This document shows positions 1 to 12,580 of a stretch of 64,000 nucleotides of DNA, piece by piece (the stretch's first letter is position 1; every line of letters starts with the position of its first letter). This stretch comes from Hydractinia symbiolongicarpus (lineage: Eukaryota > Cnidaria > Hydrozoa > Anthoathecata > Hydractiniidae). A program made the translations under genes and the position numbers. The notes under the pieces were generated by a model. That model worked only from the letters and a program-made list of their open reading frames with translations, did no database searches and was not told the DNA's origin. The stretch spans positions 10,663,351 through 10,727,350 of the forward strand of contig NC_079877.1 of NCBI RefSeq assembly GCF_029227915.1. The letters are read 5' to 3'.

Positions 1-1136
1 TTATATAACTGCGTCTTGCAGCTCTGTGGAAAAGAAATTATTTTACCAACGTAATGAACGTTTTAGATTCCAAGTAAAGGTGACTTGAGATTTCCTAACA
101 AGTACCATGTCACAAATAAAGATATATATTAAACTTCAATTAACTTCTGTACAATAACTTTAATAATTTACATATTCAAACATACGAAATAAACACAAGT
201 ATCTCTTAAACGGTTTTACAGAATTTAACAACAGACTTTCTTCAATACAGGTCGCAAATTAATAACAGAACTGTAAATATTCTGAAATTATTAATCTGTA
301 TAATGATGAATGATAAATGACAATAATAATAATAATTATAATAAATATAGTTGACATAGACTTTCTGTCTCTTTCTCACTGTCTCGTTTATTCAGACCCT
401 AAGTTGTGAGAAATTGCAATGTCATGGTTTGGCCTTTTTTTCATCTTAAACCTGTCGCTATAAAAGTTTTGTGTCAAAAAAACGTTCTAAGCAATCTCTT
501 TGAAATAAAACGCATTTTTATTGAAAATTCGAATTTGAAATATAAGACTATAAAAAAATGGAAGTAGATATAAAAAACACATCTCAGAACAACGAATGTT
601 TTATAAGAAACTATTAATAAAAAGCCGAGTGATATCTCGTCTCAAAAAAGAGAAACAGAAGTATTCGAAGCTCTACATCTTTCATTGGAATTGAGGTTCT
701 TATAATTTAGCCTCAAATGTTTTTGTTTTTACTGCGTGTTCAAATCACGGACATATTTGCTAGGAGGTTTAAAAAATAGCCACGCATCGTTTTTTACACC
801 CTTCAAGCCCAGATAGTTCAGCCTGTTTAAATTTTTAAAAGGTTTCTTAACTTTTCCAAAATCCGGGCCTAAAGTTACTTATAGAGTTTCTAAAAACAAT
901 GTCTAGCAGACAAAGATTAGGGAGAAAAGAAAAGTAGACGAAATTTCGAGACCTCACTGACATGGTGATAAATTGTTACTCAAGCTATGAGATGTCCGTT
1001 GTCATGAAGTTGACATGAAGTTGTCTCTCCCATCGATGTCAGTAATACAAAACGTTTAGTGTGAGTGCTGTTTAAAAATTTCAAAGGTCAAGGCTCGCAT
1101 TTTGTACATTTTAGTAATCTTTCAATGCAAAATGTT
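1..1136. other. 3' flank of the ZBBX-like gene, no gene seen
   Basis: A+T-rich sequence downstream of the stop codon of the minus-strand ZBBX-like gene. It probably includes the 3' UTR, but I cannot choose a polyadenylation site: several minus-strand AATAAA-like words occur and none stands out. No coding potential or clear repeat seen. Confidence 0.5.
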
Positions 1137-4100
1137 TCAATGATTTTCATTGCAGAGACTGTCTGGTGTTGTCAGTCCAGATCCTTCGTCATTATCCTCA
1201 ATGCTGTCATCGTCGTTGTCACCATACATGATTGACACCTGATCAGCTAACATGTCAATTGCTTGAAAGTCTTCTCTTCCATCCTGTTCCTGTCTTGAAC
1301 TAATAATGTCTTCAAGACCAGCTTTTAATTCTTCTTCGAATTCAACAATAGGTTTTTCGTCAAACTCTCTCGACGTTTTTCGAGAAGGAGTGAACGTACT
1401 CAGATGAGAAGGGCGTCTTGAACCTGGAAGTGAAGCGTCGCTGTCTACCCATGGATCAACAGGTTGGGCGCTTAAACTAAATGAAGTGGACGCTCGATGG
1501 ACCTTATGATAGTTGTCTCCTTTCACAGGTGGTGGAGGAGCATGAACAAAGTCGTACGAACCTACGGTGAGGGTAGGTAGCTGTCCGTACGAATACATAC
1601 GTTCCTCCCTGCACGATGATATCTCTTCATCTAATTTCGTTTCATCCTCCCTACTGCTGCTTCCAGGGACGGAGGGGTAACTGCTCTCACGACTCCAAAC
1701 ACTACCAGCTGTAATAAGCTTGTTCCCGTCTACGAGAACATTTTCTTCCTTGCGTTGCATTTCTACAATACCACCAGAGTTCTTGTTCAAAGACGTTCTT
1801 GTAATTCCTAACATGAAATAATCATCCATATTCTGATGTCTGGGTGGTGGTCTCCAAGAGATGTCCACATATTCTCTCTCCTTCTTCTCCTCTGGGTACG
1901 AATTTTCTTTTTGTTGAACTTCATTAGTAACACGTTCATGCGTTATCATAGGTAAGAGAGGTTTGGAGACATTATCAGCCTGCTCGCAACAGTTTAACTC
2001 AACAATGTTAACACAAATAGTAGTAGGCTTTAGCTGATCGTTCTTCTTTATATCACAATCCGATGGAGCAGGAGTTATAATCGGAATCGCGTCGGATTCT
2101 ACACCTCCAAAACATTCTTCTTGTAAAGGGTTAATAGCGATATTATTAGAACTAGGAGTCACAGATGAAATACGGTGTTTCAACGAATTATTCTTAGGAG
2201 TTAAGCCAATTGGTTCTATTGTTGTTTCTTTTGGTGAAGGCGTGCGAGAGGATTTCATACCAGGAGAAGATGCCATACCAAGAGAGAAGTGACCATTCAC
2301 AGTTGCAAAACAAGTATCTGGATTTTTTCTGTATCTCTTCATAATAATTCGATCCATGTAGGACAATGTCGACTTTGACGTAAACTTAATGTCGACTTTT
2401 CTGCTTCCATTCGGCACTTTTTCTTCTGTCCCAACACTTGTTGAACGTGTTGAAGTTTCTAGAACGCAAACACAAAGCGTTACACCCACCTCGGCAATTA
2501 AAACAAGAACCTAGCGTGTTTTAACATTTCCCACGTATGTTACGGAGTTTTAAAAATCTTAACTATTATGTAAAATAAACAAATAAAGTTCCATAAGCTT
2601 TATTTATCACACACCTCTCTCTGTTGCTGAATTTACGCTCAATTCCTTTTCTCCTCTTCGCCATTCATTCAAAGCATCTTTAAACGATGCAGCATTCGCT
2701 TCTTCATCATAAGTACCTTCCCACCATGCATTGCCAGCAACAGTGCTAATTCTGCCAGGGCTAGTTTTTTCCATCTTACCTTTCCTTTCATCATTATTCA
2801 AACCACTTTGTTTTGGTGTTGAGTTTGGTTGACAACCCGAACTAGCTGCAACGTAACAGTCTTTTCTCCACTTTTGAATGGCTTGATCTTGATCGAAGAG
2901 AGAAGAATCAGGAGATATCTGCTTGTAGGAAAGCTCTGATGACGTTCTTTTCACAGGCGTGTATCTACTTGAAGTTAACGGCGGAGGTTTAGGAGTCTGG
3001 GGAGCAGGTTTGCCACTGACGAGTATCAACTAAATAAAAACAAAGCATGTCAGTATTTTTTTAAATTAATTTAACTTAAACTACAAATCGCCTTTGCAAT
3101 CTTATAAGAAAAGCTAGCCCGCTTGTCGCATATAGTCCAGTCCTTTGATTATCGCATGTCGTACATATTCCGGTCCTTAGATTATCGCCCGTCGCACATC
3201 GTTATTTCGTGCAATCTTAGCACAAAGTAGCGATTCAACTGCCATTTTAAGCAAAATACGCGTATTATTGATATAGAGAGAGATTTATAATTTGATAGTT
3301 TTCCATATTTCGTCCATGATAAATATTTTTAAGGAGGCAACAAATATTCTATCAACATAATATTATATTAGCAATTTAAAGGCTGGTTCACAGTCATTCG
3401 CTCTGGTCGCTCGAATAGGGAGATTTTTAAAAAGTCTATTCGCTGTGAACGGAAGAATGCTTTCATAATTAGCGCCTTAAATTAAAAATCGTTTCAACTA
3501 AAACAAATATGGCTCTTACAGCAAGGCAAATTATTTTATTGCTTTTGTTGCGAAGGCGGGTGAAACGTAAAACTACTCGCGTAGCTAAAAGAAGATTCTG
3601 GGTTCGTCAAACCTACAAGGAGAGAAAAATAAAAGGAGAATATCATCTCCTGGTTCAGGATCTTAAATTATTTGATAGAGAGCTATTTTTTCGCCACTTT
3701 AGGATGACACCCTCCAAATTGGAGGAGTTACTTAGATTCATTCTTATCTTCATGAGAGCCATTAGTAATTCCAACCACAGTCTCCTGATGAAGTGTATCC
3801 TTAAAAGCTAAAGGCTATTAATGTAATTAATTGTTTGCTGCTGCTCCATTTTTGTCCCCGTAAGTTTTTATTTTTAACTGCAATTTTGATTTTGATTTTT
3901 GCAACTCAGCAAAAAATACGGCATCTGATTGGTCGATAATACTCATTCGCCGTGATAGTTGAACAAGATTCAACTACTGCGACGAATGCTGGCGAATGAG
4001 CAAAAATTACGTAATATACTAAAAATAGATTTTGTGCATGTGCAGAAGCATGGTCGCTTATTCGTGCGACTACGGCGAATGAAGTGTGAACCGGCCTTAA

Positions 4101-4313
4101 TACATTAGCACAGTCGAAAAAATAGAAAGGTTAGCATGGAAACATAAGGTTCTGTTTGAAAATTTATTTTAATATAAATTGTAATTGTATTGTAATTGTA
4201 ATATAAAATATGACACATGTGTTAGGGTTAATTACTATGTATACTTTCACAATACTAGTCGGTGACCCAATTTTGGTCACCATTTTAAAATGGTTTTACT
4301 AATACCCGTATAC

Positions 4314-4344
<31 letters not shown>

Positions 4345-7300
4345 ACGCAAAATGGTAGCTTAGCTGCACAACAGCGAGAAGCACGCAATGCGGTATAAAA
4401 AGGACGGGCGAACCCGTGGATTTTCCACGGGTTAACGACTAGTTAATATATAAAGAATTTGGCAAAAAAAAGCTTAAAAGGTCGAAGATTTCTCTAAATC
4501 ATTGTCTTCCACGCTGTCTGCAGAATTATAAATTTAAATGGCCTCGTTTATTCTTTGATCAACGCTTTTTACACTTTAACTCGAAATAATTTTTATAACA
4601 AAAGGCGAGTTAAAACTCTTAACAAACATACCGTTACATCATCAGAATCTTTGCATGTATTGGAGGTTGGACTGAAAAACATAAGAAAACTGATCTTGTA
4701 AAGGCAACACTAAATTAGATTTTATGAAGCTTATAGAATGCACTATTTTATAGAATTCTCTATTTACATTTGTTTTCCCTCTTGGGATACCTGAACAGTT
4801 GTTTTATCAGTGCTTCCTGCAAGAACTAGTCCACCATTTTACATAAGTAATACGTCATAAAATTAGTTTAGTTAAGTAAGCTTCAAGGACATCAAATTCA
4901 GTTTCTCTTAAACAAAAGCTTAGACGCAAATAAATGTCAGAGCAAATCCCTAAAATCCCAATCTACCTCATAGCAAACCCCGAATTACAATCACCCAATG
5001 AACGAAAGTTGGCGTGGCCACATCTTAACCTGTTAAATAAAAAAAAAATATCATATTTGTTTGGTGAGTGAGGCCATTCGCGCATTGACCACGTGAGCAA
5101 AAAACAATGGAATTAACTAATCAAAATGCGCGGTCAGTATTCTGAGCGGATAAAAATCATTTGAGACCCAGCGTAATTTTTCCCACCTTAACTATTCCAA
5201 TTTCCTGGTGGTAAAAAATATTATACTGGATCTCCTGGCTAGAAATGGATACATATTTCCAAAATCTTTGATGAACCTACCTATGCTGAGATTTGATCAA
5301 GTGCGCTTTTGTATTCTAAAAAGATAAAAAAGTTAACAGTCATTAAACCGCCTAGATTTAACCGCTTTGTAACAACTATGCGACGGAGGTTGGTAATGTA
5401 AGGGTTAAATATCAGCTTAAATGTGGTTTTTTAGTTTGGTAGAGTTTACTCTAATTACCCCAACACTTTAAAAACGTCTCACTCCCGAAATCAACAAACA
5501 TTGCTACCGTGCGTCTTAAAACTACAAAAAAACGCTTTAAACAAAACATATCACCTCAGATAATAATTAATCACCGAAAATAAATTACACGTGTTTTTAT
5601 GCAACCCTCGCTATTTTAGCCAAGGATGGTGAGCTTTCTTGCGAAGAAATTGAGGCTTAAATTGTTCTTATTATGTTCTTATGCAACCCTTATTACTTTC
5701 TTTACTTAACAATCTTAAAATACCTTTTAAAAAAAACTGGCAACAACAAATGCGCACATTTTGAAAACTGGATCCAAGTTTAACTTTCTATTTCGTATAT
5801 GAGTCACAAATCGAGAAATGACGTTTAGATTTGATCCATTCCACTGCTTTAAACATGAAAATTTAAAAACTAACTTATTTTAGTATTTTTAATCTCTTAA
5901 ATTACAATTATTTTTACATTTTGCTATTGCAAACTTAGAAGAAATAAAAAACAAACTTAAAAACATATTTTTAGGGTACCGCAACTTCCATCTTATTTGG
6001 CTTCGCTCATTCCTCCTTGAACAAATGTGCACGAATTTATTAACAAACATAAAAGTATATTTGGGATAATCGAGCCTAGACTATATGAGCGACATATAAA
6101 CTGCATTTAAAGAATCCAATTGTTTTTTTACCTTCGGAAAGGCATTCAAAATACTTTTTTATTCTATTTAATCTCTAAAAATCGATGTTTTAGGGTATAA
6201 ATATTTAACCATCACAGGATTTACCACCTCCCTCTGAAGTCAAATTGACGTCGCAGGATTTACCCCTTTCACAGGATTTACCCCATCCTTTGACGTCAAA
6301 TTGACAATACAGGTTTTACCCACTCCCTCTGACTTCAGATTAACGTCACAGCATTAACCTTTTCCTCTGACGTCAGATTGACGTTTAACATTTTTCAATG
6401 CACTTTTTCATGTTACAATCATTCCTAAACTAGGTCCTAATAAGTTAGCATGCATCACCCAATGTACCCAATATTACCTGTTCCAAAGATTTCCACGTGT
6501 GTTTTCGTAAAGCACCTTTGCTGTGGAATTGCTTATAACAAAGTGAACAGTACAATTCTGCGCATTCGTTGCACTCCTAATAAAAAAAAGAAAACATAGA
6601 AAGCTGCAATTCCCTGCTATATCCACACAACGCCCCTATCGTGCAACCTCGATCCCAGGGCTTTCTTCTTTTTGATATCGGCACGGCGAGAAACACGTCT
6701 CGCCGTCCCGTTATAGAAAAGAGACAAGAGCCTGGGAGAACTCCAAGGTTGCATATCTTGTAGTTTATGTCCCCCTTTCCTCTCCTTGCTCCAGGAAATG
6801 TTGTTTGAGAAAAAGACTTGTAAAAGTCATCACCAAAAGGGATAGAGGGACATTTTTTTGCTTTTCTGATAATTTATGGCAGAAATTATAGCATTTAGTA
6901 TGCATTGTCCACAACAAGATAGCGAGTACAGCGAGTAGGTCCTCTCTCAGTAGTCAGATAAATAGAGGAGGGTTTAATATTTCCTTACTAACTTGAGAAA
7001 GATACGAGATAAAAACGTACTACTTTCGCCTTCCGATTCTCGCATTGACCACACAAACGAAAGTCAGATGTTTTCGATGTTCTAGACGAAGCTTTGTAGT
7101 TTTCTAAAAAAGTTTTTTCGCAATAGAGATAACAATAACAAGTGAAAGAATTAATACACAGGTTTTATGTTTAAATCAAATTTAGACTCTGCGTTGGAGA
7201 TGAACACCAACGAACAACAGAGAACAACATGAAAGAACCAATCAACTGTGAGCTTTGTAAGTTAGGCAGCAATTTCCAAACAATTCTTTTGAAATTAAAA

Positions 7301-10300
7301 TATCACATTATTGGAGAATATATAAAATGATCAGAAGTTAGATTAATAGAAGCTGGCAAGTCCGAATAAATTGTTACTAGTTTACTAAATCGCAATAGGG
7401 TACACTAAACTTTGGGCACAAAAAACAAATTCACAGATAGATCATTGCAAAACTAAGTTTTCCGACGCGTATCGGGTGTCAACACCCAATTTATTAGTAT
7501 TAGGGAGAGAAAATCCTATTTTTTGTGCGATTTTGGAATAAAAAAACGCTAATATTCTGAAGTGTTTAAGATCATAAATGAAAATACACACCGACTGGTT
7601 GATCCGTCAAAACTTTAATCCCTCCTCGTAATCTCTATAACAAAAATATATTTCAATACTTCACACATTTTGTAAATCAAAGTAAAATTCCCAATATATA
7701 AATTTTTTTTGTAAACAAAGTTTTTGTTGTGAGTAGAAAGTAAATTTCTTTGATAAAATCATTTGTTGTTTTCCCTAGGTGCTCTTCTTAAGAAGAAAAG
7801 GAAGGAAAAAAACGAAAGAGGGTTCTATTTTGTTTGCTTCCTGCATATGAAGAGCCATCTTTGCAAAAGACTATCAGTGATTCCTAAAGTTCGAAAAAAA
7901 AAATTAAAGGTGACATTTTTGTACTTAGCTTAGTGGTGCATAAACCGAATTGACATGTTCCAAGGGCGTTATTATTCATGGCTTAACCAACAAAAAAAAA
8001 GGATTGGAAATAAAGTGAGGCTAACAAAGAATAAAAGAGGCGTTACATTTTGTTTTTCGGGCTTCCGTTTCAACTGTTGACTAGATCTCCATCTTGGACC
8101 AATCATTTTCCTAAAAAAAGAAGTCACATTAACAATCTTAATGCTAAAAGTTTCAGTGGGGGAGAGGTGCATGATAAAACGTAACACTTCAACGTACGGA
8201 TGAAGAAACATTTTATTTATACTGAGGTAAAGTTGTCCAAAGTCCATTAATATCTTATCAATATATCTTTGTTGGTCCTCCTTGACAATTTGAAAAGAGG
8301 GCAGGTGAATGAGTTTATGATTTGCCATGCTAGCATATATAATAATCTTAAAGAAAACTTTCATCGCCAAAACATTATAATAAATTTTGTCAGTTCAACA
8401 AAATCAATAGATTTTATTTATCACTGTTATTCTATTCTCTTTGTAAAAAGCAAACGATGTGAAAGCGAAGTACCGACTGTTTTTTTTTTTAGTTTTAAGA
8501 AAGAAAGGAATGAAAATAATTCCTGGCTATACAGATATACCTTTTATTATAAATTTAACACTTTGTTTGTCCCTAGATACTTTTACAGTGATAGAATTAG
8601 TTTTCTAGTCAATTTTTTTTTAAAAAATACAAGTTCACAGCTCGTATTTTAGCTTATGTTTCGACTGGGGCAATCATCCACAACAATTTTTTTCCGGAAA
8701 CTGGAAAATGTTTTGAAAGACCACAGGTTTATACAGACTCAGAATGGAAAATCTCTCTAATATATGCTAAGCATATTGCACAGCCATTATGAATTTCTAT
8801 GGTGTGTCTTTTTTGCTTGCCAGGCGCAGCTAAGTGTCATACTTCCTTGTCTTTGTAAATCTGAGCAGAATTTGACCTTAAAACATTGTGCCTTTAGTTA
8901 TACACAAATCAGAAATTCTTTTTATGCATGATTAAATTTGTTATATAGTGAAAATATTGTATAGTATAGATTCAGCATAGTAAAAACCTCAGTCATTTGG
9001 ATCTCTATCTTGATTTAAACAGGATTTCAACTATTTTTAAATTTTTTTTTTAGCTTTTTCAGCTAAAAAATGTACTATTTTACACCCTTAATTGGCTGAA
9101 ATTAGTGATGTATTTGAACCAAGTTATTTAAAAAGTAATTCCAATTTCTGCTGAATGTGCATAAAATGGAATATTGTCAACAATAAATCCAAATATACGT
9201 CAGAAGTAGATTTACTAATGAAGAACAATAACTTTATATTACCACTCTAAATTTTCAATACCTTATTCGTACAAATTTTGGCGAGCACTAAACTTGGCGA
9301 TTTTGGTCTGAAATTAGCCAAATTAAGTGCTCGCCAAATTTTATTTTTTTCACCCATTGCCAAATTAAATGCTTGCCAAATTTTTTTTTCTCGTCTTGCA
9401 TAAAAATATAACTCTTTCATAGACAAAAATATGAGTACTTCAGAACGTTGTCGTTTTTAAAAACTAGGTTGTAATACATATTACTTGATAACACCATTAT
9501 ATACAATATTTGTTTACATAGTTTTTCTTTGTTTTGATATAAAGCATGTTCTTGTTTAAAAAATCATTTTTTATCCTTTTTGTCCTCTAAACTTTTATGA
9601 TAAAATTTGTAAGCAACATAAAAAATGAAATCTTTCCATCGCCAAATTAAATGCACGTCAAATTTGTAAGAACAAGGTATCTCTTTGGTTATATCTTAGT
9701 GCAATAGGCTGCTATTATTAATATATAGTATATACCAGTATTATATATCTAACACTGACCCTGCGAAAGCGCATTCCAATGTATGTCATTTTTAAAAAAC
9801 GCAAAACAACAACCCTTATTAAAATAATATTTTCAGATTTCTGAGAAAAGAAATTATTAGAATACATTTTTCGAGCTTTTGTTTCCACAGCGGCAACCCT
9901 GTACCAACTTTTTATATTCTGTTAATAACAGCAGAAGATACATTGATGTAACGGTTCCACATTATGCACATTAGTTGTGAGTAATTGTTTCATACACATC
10001 ATTTTCCTAAGAAAGATTTTTTTCAATAACGAAGAATAATTCCAACTGATATTTTAATAACAGCAATATTTATGCATAGGACACAAAATGTCACACATTT
10101 ACAACGCTAGACGTAAGAAATGTATTTAGTGCTATTTTCATTGCATTTCATGTTTTAATAAAAAGTCAGAGGTATAAAGTCTAAAGAATGGGGTATATAA
10201 TTATTTTTAATCATACAGGATCACCAAAATTGCACATTTTACAGTAAAAATTGCAATGCAACAGGTGAGAGCAGCTTTTGGAAGAATGACGAACATTTTT

Positions 10301-12580
10301 TGGAAGATATTTTTTAAGGTTTTTGATGGTTTTATTATTTATGTATATATATTTGTATTTCAATTTCTTTTTATATATTTCAACTTGACACATATTTATA
10401 GCAGCTTTTAGTTGACATGTATATCCAGTATAAATATTCGTTTAATAAGAAGAAAAATAAAATAAAAAATACAGTATAATTATAACTGACAAAAACAAAA
10501 TATTGTGGCGGCCAGTAGTATACTGTATTTAAACAAAGAAGTGTGCAAGGTTCACTGTGTAAAAACATGCAGCTTAAGGCTAGGCCACAGTAAACATTAA
10601 AATTAAAATTTTCAACTCAAGCTAATGTGCCAACAAAAAAGCAGAAGAATTTCAGGAAATGTAGGTATGTGTATTATAAATTTGTTGTCTTATAAATCCA
10701 TGTTATCTTACATATCTTATCATCAGTTTTCAAAAATATCAATAGGTGACAATCTATGTCGAAGAACCTTCTGCTCATAGACAAAATATTTACGCTAAAA
10801 CGTGAAGTTACTTCCACAAATCTGAAATTGTTGTTTTTCCTGTGAAAATATGTTGCATTAGATACAGAATAATTATCCTTAATAATGTATATGTTTTTTT
10901 ATATATTTTGTCTACATTCCAACCTATCTTTTTTGTTTAGCACTGGAAACAACGCTAATCCGCAAAATACATACAAATTTTAAAATTTTACTTAGGTAAC
11001 TTAAAATTTGGAAGAATACGAGAATATTGTAAAATACAGATTTTCTTCTGAATCAAGAAATGGCTATAATGGCTAATTTGCATGTTGAACAATATTAAAT
11101 CAACAAAAGGAATATCGTCAGCAACTTTATACATCATAAGTTAGGTTTACTTACGTTTGTTCTTCTCTATCTTTTATTAGTCTTTCTTTTAAGGAGGTTA
11201 ATTTTTTCTCCATATCTAAGTTTTCCTTTTCCATATTATCAGATGACTGTTTCATATGCTTCACATTTCTATATAGAAAAATCATTGACAAAACAAGGAC
11301 ATAAAACCTTAAGCCTTCTATCAGATGATTTAGAGTTGATATCATTCTTTAAAGGCTGGAACAAATCTATTTTTTACATACAACTTCCACATTAATTATT
11401 CTTAAAAGTGGGTTGAACATTTATTAAATGTGTAATTAAATGATTGAATCTTAACAGTATTGTGTGTTTTTTTAATTTATAACAATTTACATATTGTTTT
11501 TTAGACTTTCTATAAAAAAAAATCTGGGAAGTTTGGGAAATGTAAAATTAAAATGATTTAGCAATTGACATTTGTATTTATTTCAATATCCTTTATATAT
11601 TCTAATATCTTAGTCTTTACATTAAAAAAACTACACATAAAAAAGGAGATTAGATTAAAAAACGAAAATTATCTTATTGAACCATATTTTTGTTTTTCAT
11701 AGGAAAAATGCATGATTAAAAGAATCGCGTCATTCCATATAAGAAACATTTTAAAACTAAAACTGAATAACACAAACTTAGAAAAGGATCAGAAATTTGA
11801 GACTGTGAATTCACTGCATCTTTTTGAATAAGTAGAATTACTGTAAATGCATTGGGCACTTATTTAAAATTGAGAAGGACGCTTAAACGAAATAAATGGA
11901 CTTTGCCACTCTTCTTAATCTTTCCTCACTGTTAACAACACAAAATTTTTTGATTGTATATATAATTTTAAAAGAAAAACTTGTTTTTATTAGTTACATT
12001 AAAAATTATACTTGCTTAATTCTAAATATGTGTCTACTTTCAAAGTCGTAAAATAAATCGAGATACTTTTTAATTTTTAAAAATCCAGAAATTAAAGTTA
12101 ACTTTCTCTCTCTTTGTGTCCCTCCTTATTTTTAAGTTTAATATTTAATTGTTTAACCGTTTACCTGTCGAGCTCCTTTATTACGATGTTACTTTTATTC
12201 TTTCCAACTCTAAACACAACAAGTTTTATTTCTAAATGAATTTTTTTTATGATTTTCTTTAAAAGTTTTATGGTTTTAATTATTACATTACTTTGGAGTC
12301 AAGATCTCAATTGTTATTAATGAAGAACACAGTAAAAGTACAGAGTAAAACTGCACCACAATGCAATGCTATTATTTTTGTTGCATTTTACTTACAAATT
12401 AGACAAAATTCATACTCAATTCATATAATTTACAGAGCATAAATTTGTTGCTTAAATTTTTCAATTTCAGTAATATTTAGGCATAGGCTAGAAATCTCTT
12501 TCCAACCAACAAGAGAATTATACAAATGTTAAAACTTACTCATATTGAAGCAAAGAGCGCAATCGTCTATGCTCATCCAT
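1137..12580 (-). CDS. ZBBX: ZBBX-like protein (zinc finger B-box domain protein), 10 coding exons, ~744 aa
   Basis: Exons 5' to 3': 12580-12540, 11268-11155, 8110-8047, 7634-7592, 7091-7021, 6576-6478, 4816-4791 (26 nt), 4671-4632, 3029-2615, 2458-1137. Each has AG/GT borders, all phases match and the sum is 2,235 nt. The start ATG at 12580 lies just inside an exon preceded by an acceptor, so the 5' UTR continues in an upstream exon not located. The protein has an N-terminal charged coiled coil (about 15-60), then a B-box zinc finger at about 101-137 with ligands C101, C104, C113, C116, C121, C124, H129, H137. A conserved-looking block at about 268-292 reads WWEGTYDEEANAASFKDALN followed by EWRRG. 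The long C-terminal part is low complexity and acidic at its end. Human ZBBX is about 800 residues with the same order; it is poorly characterised and linked to ciliated cells. The B-box and exon chain are seen directly; the orthology is inferred. Confidence 0.82.
3380..4097 (+). mobile_element. PIF/Harbinger deletion derivative with TIRs and TAA duplication
   Basis: Imperfect terminal inverted repeats of about 38 bp start AGGCTGGTTCACAG on the left (3380) and AGGCCGGTTCACAC on the right, read inward from 4097. The element is flanked by TAA at 3377-3379 and 4098-4100, the 3-bp duplication typical of PIF/Harbinger. At 718 bp it is far shorter than an autonomous element, and it keeps only the start of a transposase. 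It lies in an intron of the ZBBX-like gene, opposite in orientation. Confidence 0.85.
3509..3811 (+). pseudogene. Truncated Harbinger transposase, N-terminal part (100 aa)
   Basis: The 100-codon frame has the N-terminal signature of HARBI1/PIF transposases: an FWVR motif, then a KGEYH..LVQDL block, then FDRELFFRHFRMTP and a LEELL helix. Residues after about 80 look unrelated, which fits an internal deletion that removed the DDE nuclease core. It therefore cannot encode an active nuclease. An accessory Myb-like Harbinger protein is also absent. The reading frame itself is intact, so the deletion may be fairly recent. Family assignment is from motif recognition. Confidence 0.8.
4254..4443. mobile_element. 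Short Helitron/Helentron-like non-autonomous element with TGTC microsatellite core
   Basis: The termini are near inverted repeats: ACTAGTCGGTGACCC at 4254 and ACTAGTCGTTAACCC read inward from 4443. The middle (4314-4344) is a TGTC microsatellite. Near the right end is a perfect 10-bp stem, AACCCGTGGA/TCCACGGGTT with a TTT loop (4411-4433), followed nine bases later by CTAG and then T. A 3' hairpin ahead of CTRR followed by T is a Helitron hallmark. A GTCT-type microsatellite core with subterminal inverted repeats recalls the DINE/HINE elements of Drosophila. No coding capacity. Confidence 0.6.
6201..6390. repeat. Degenerate minisatellite, ~60-bp unit with TGACGTCA-like cores
   Basis: Three to four degenerate units pair a CACAGGATTTACC-type block with a CTCTGACGTCAAATTGACGT-type block. 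TGACGTCA-like palindromes, identical to the cAMP-response-element core, occur at about 6294 and 6369, with related half sites between them. The array lies in the intron downstream of the exon encoding the second half of the B-box. A regulatory role is possible but unproven. Confidence 0.55.
6642..6752. mobile_element. Hairpin MITE, CAACCTCG...CCCAGGGC family (copy 1)
   Basis: Long imperfect palindrome with left arm TGCAACCTCGATCCCAGGGC and a right arm whose reverse complement begins TGCAACCTTGG and includes TCCCAGGC. A GGCGAGA..TCTCGCC inner hairpin sits at the centre. It shares its ends with the copies at 15108 and 15388 but has a different middle. No clear target-site duplication in this copy. 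Confidence 0.6.
9261..9678. mobile_element. TA-flanked MITE with ~42-bp TIRs
   Basis: Terminal inverted repeats begin CCTTATTCGTACAAATTTTG (left) and CCTTGTTCTTACAAATTTG (right, read inward). Both carry a following TTGGCGAT block. TA flanks both ends, as expected for Tc1/mariner-type insertion. The interior repeats GCCAAATTAA-type words. There is no ORF. It lies in the intron between the third and second coding exons of the ZBBX-like gene. Confidence 0.7.

Noticed and set aside
7972-8652. Overlapping open frames on both strands
   Set aside because: Composition is random and hydrophobic. Only the 8047-8110 part is used, as a ZBBX-like exon supported by phase.
10211-10568. Two short minus-strand frames
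   Set aside because: Lys/Asn/Tyr-rich low complexity expected in A+T-rich DNA; no motif or splice support.
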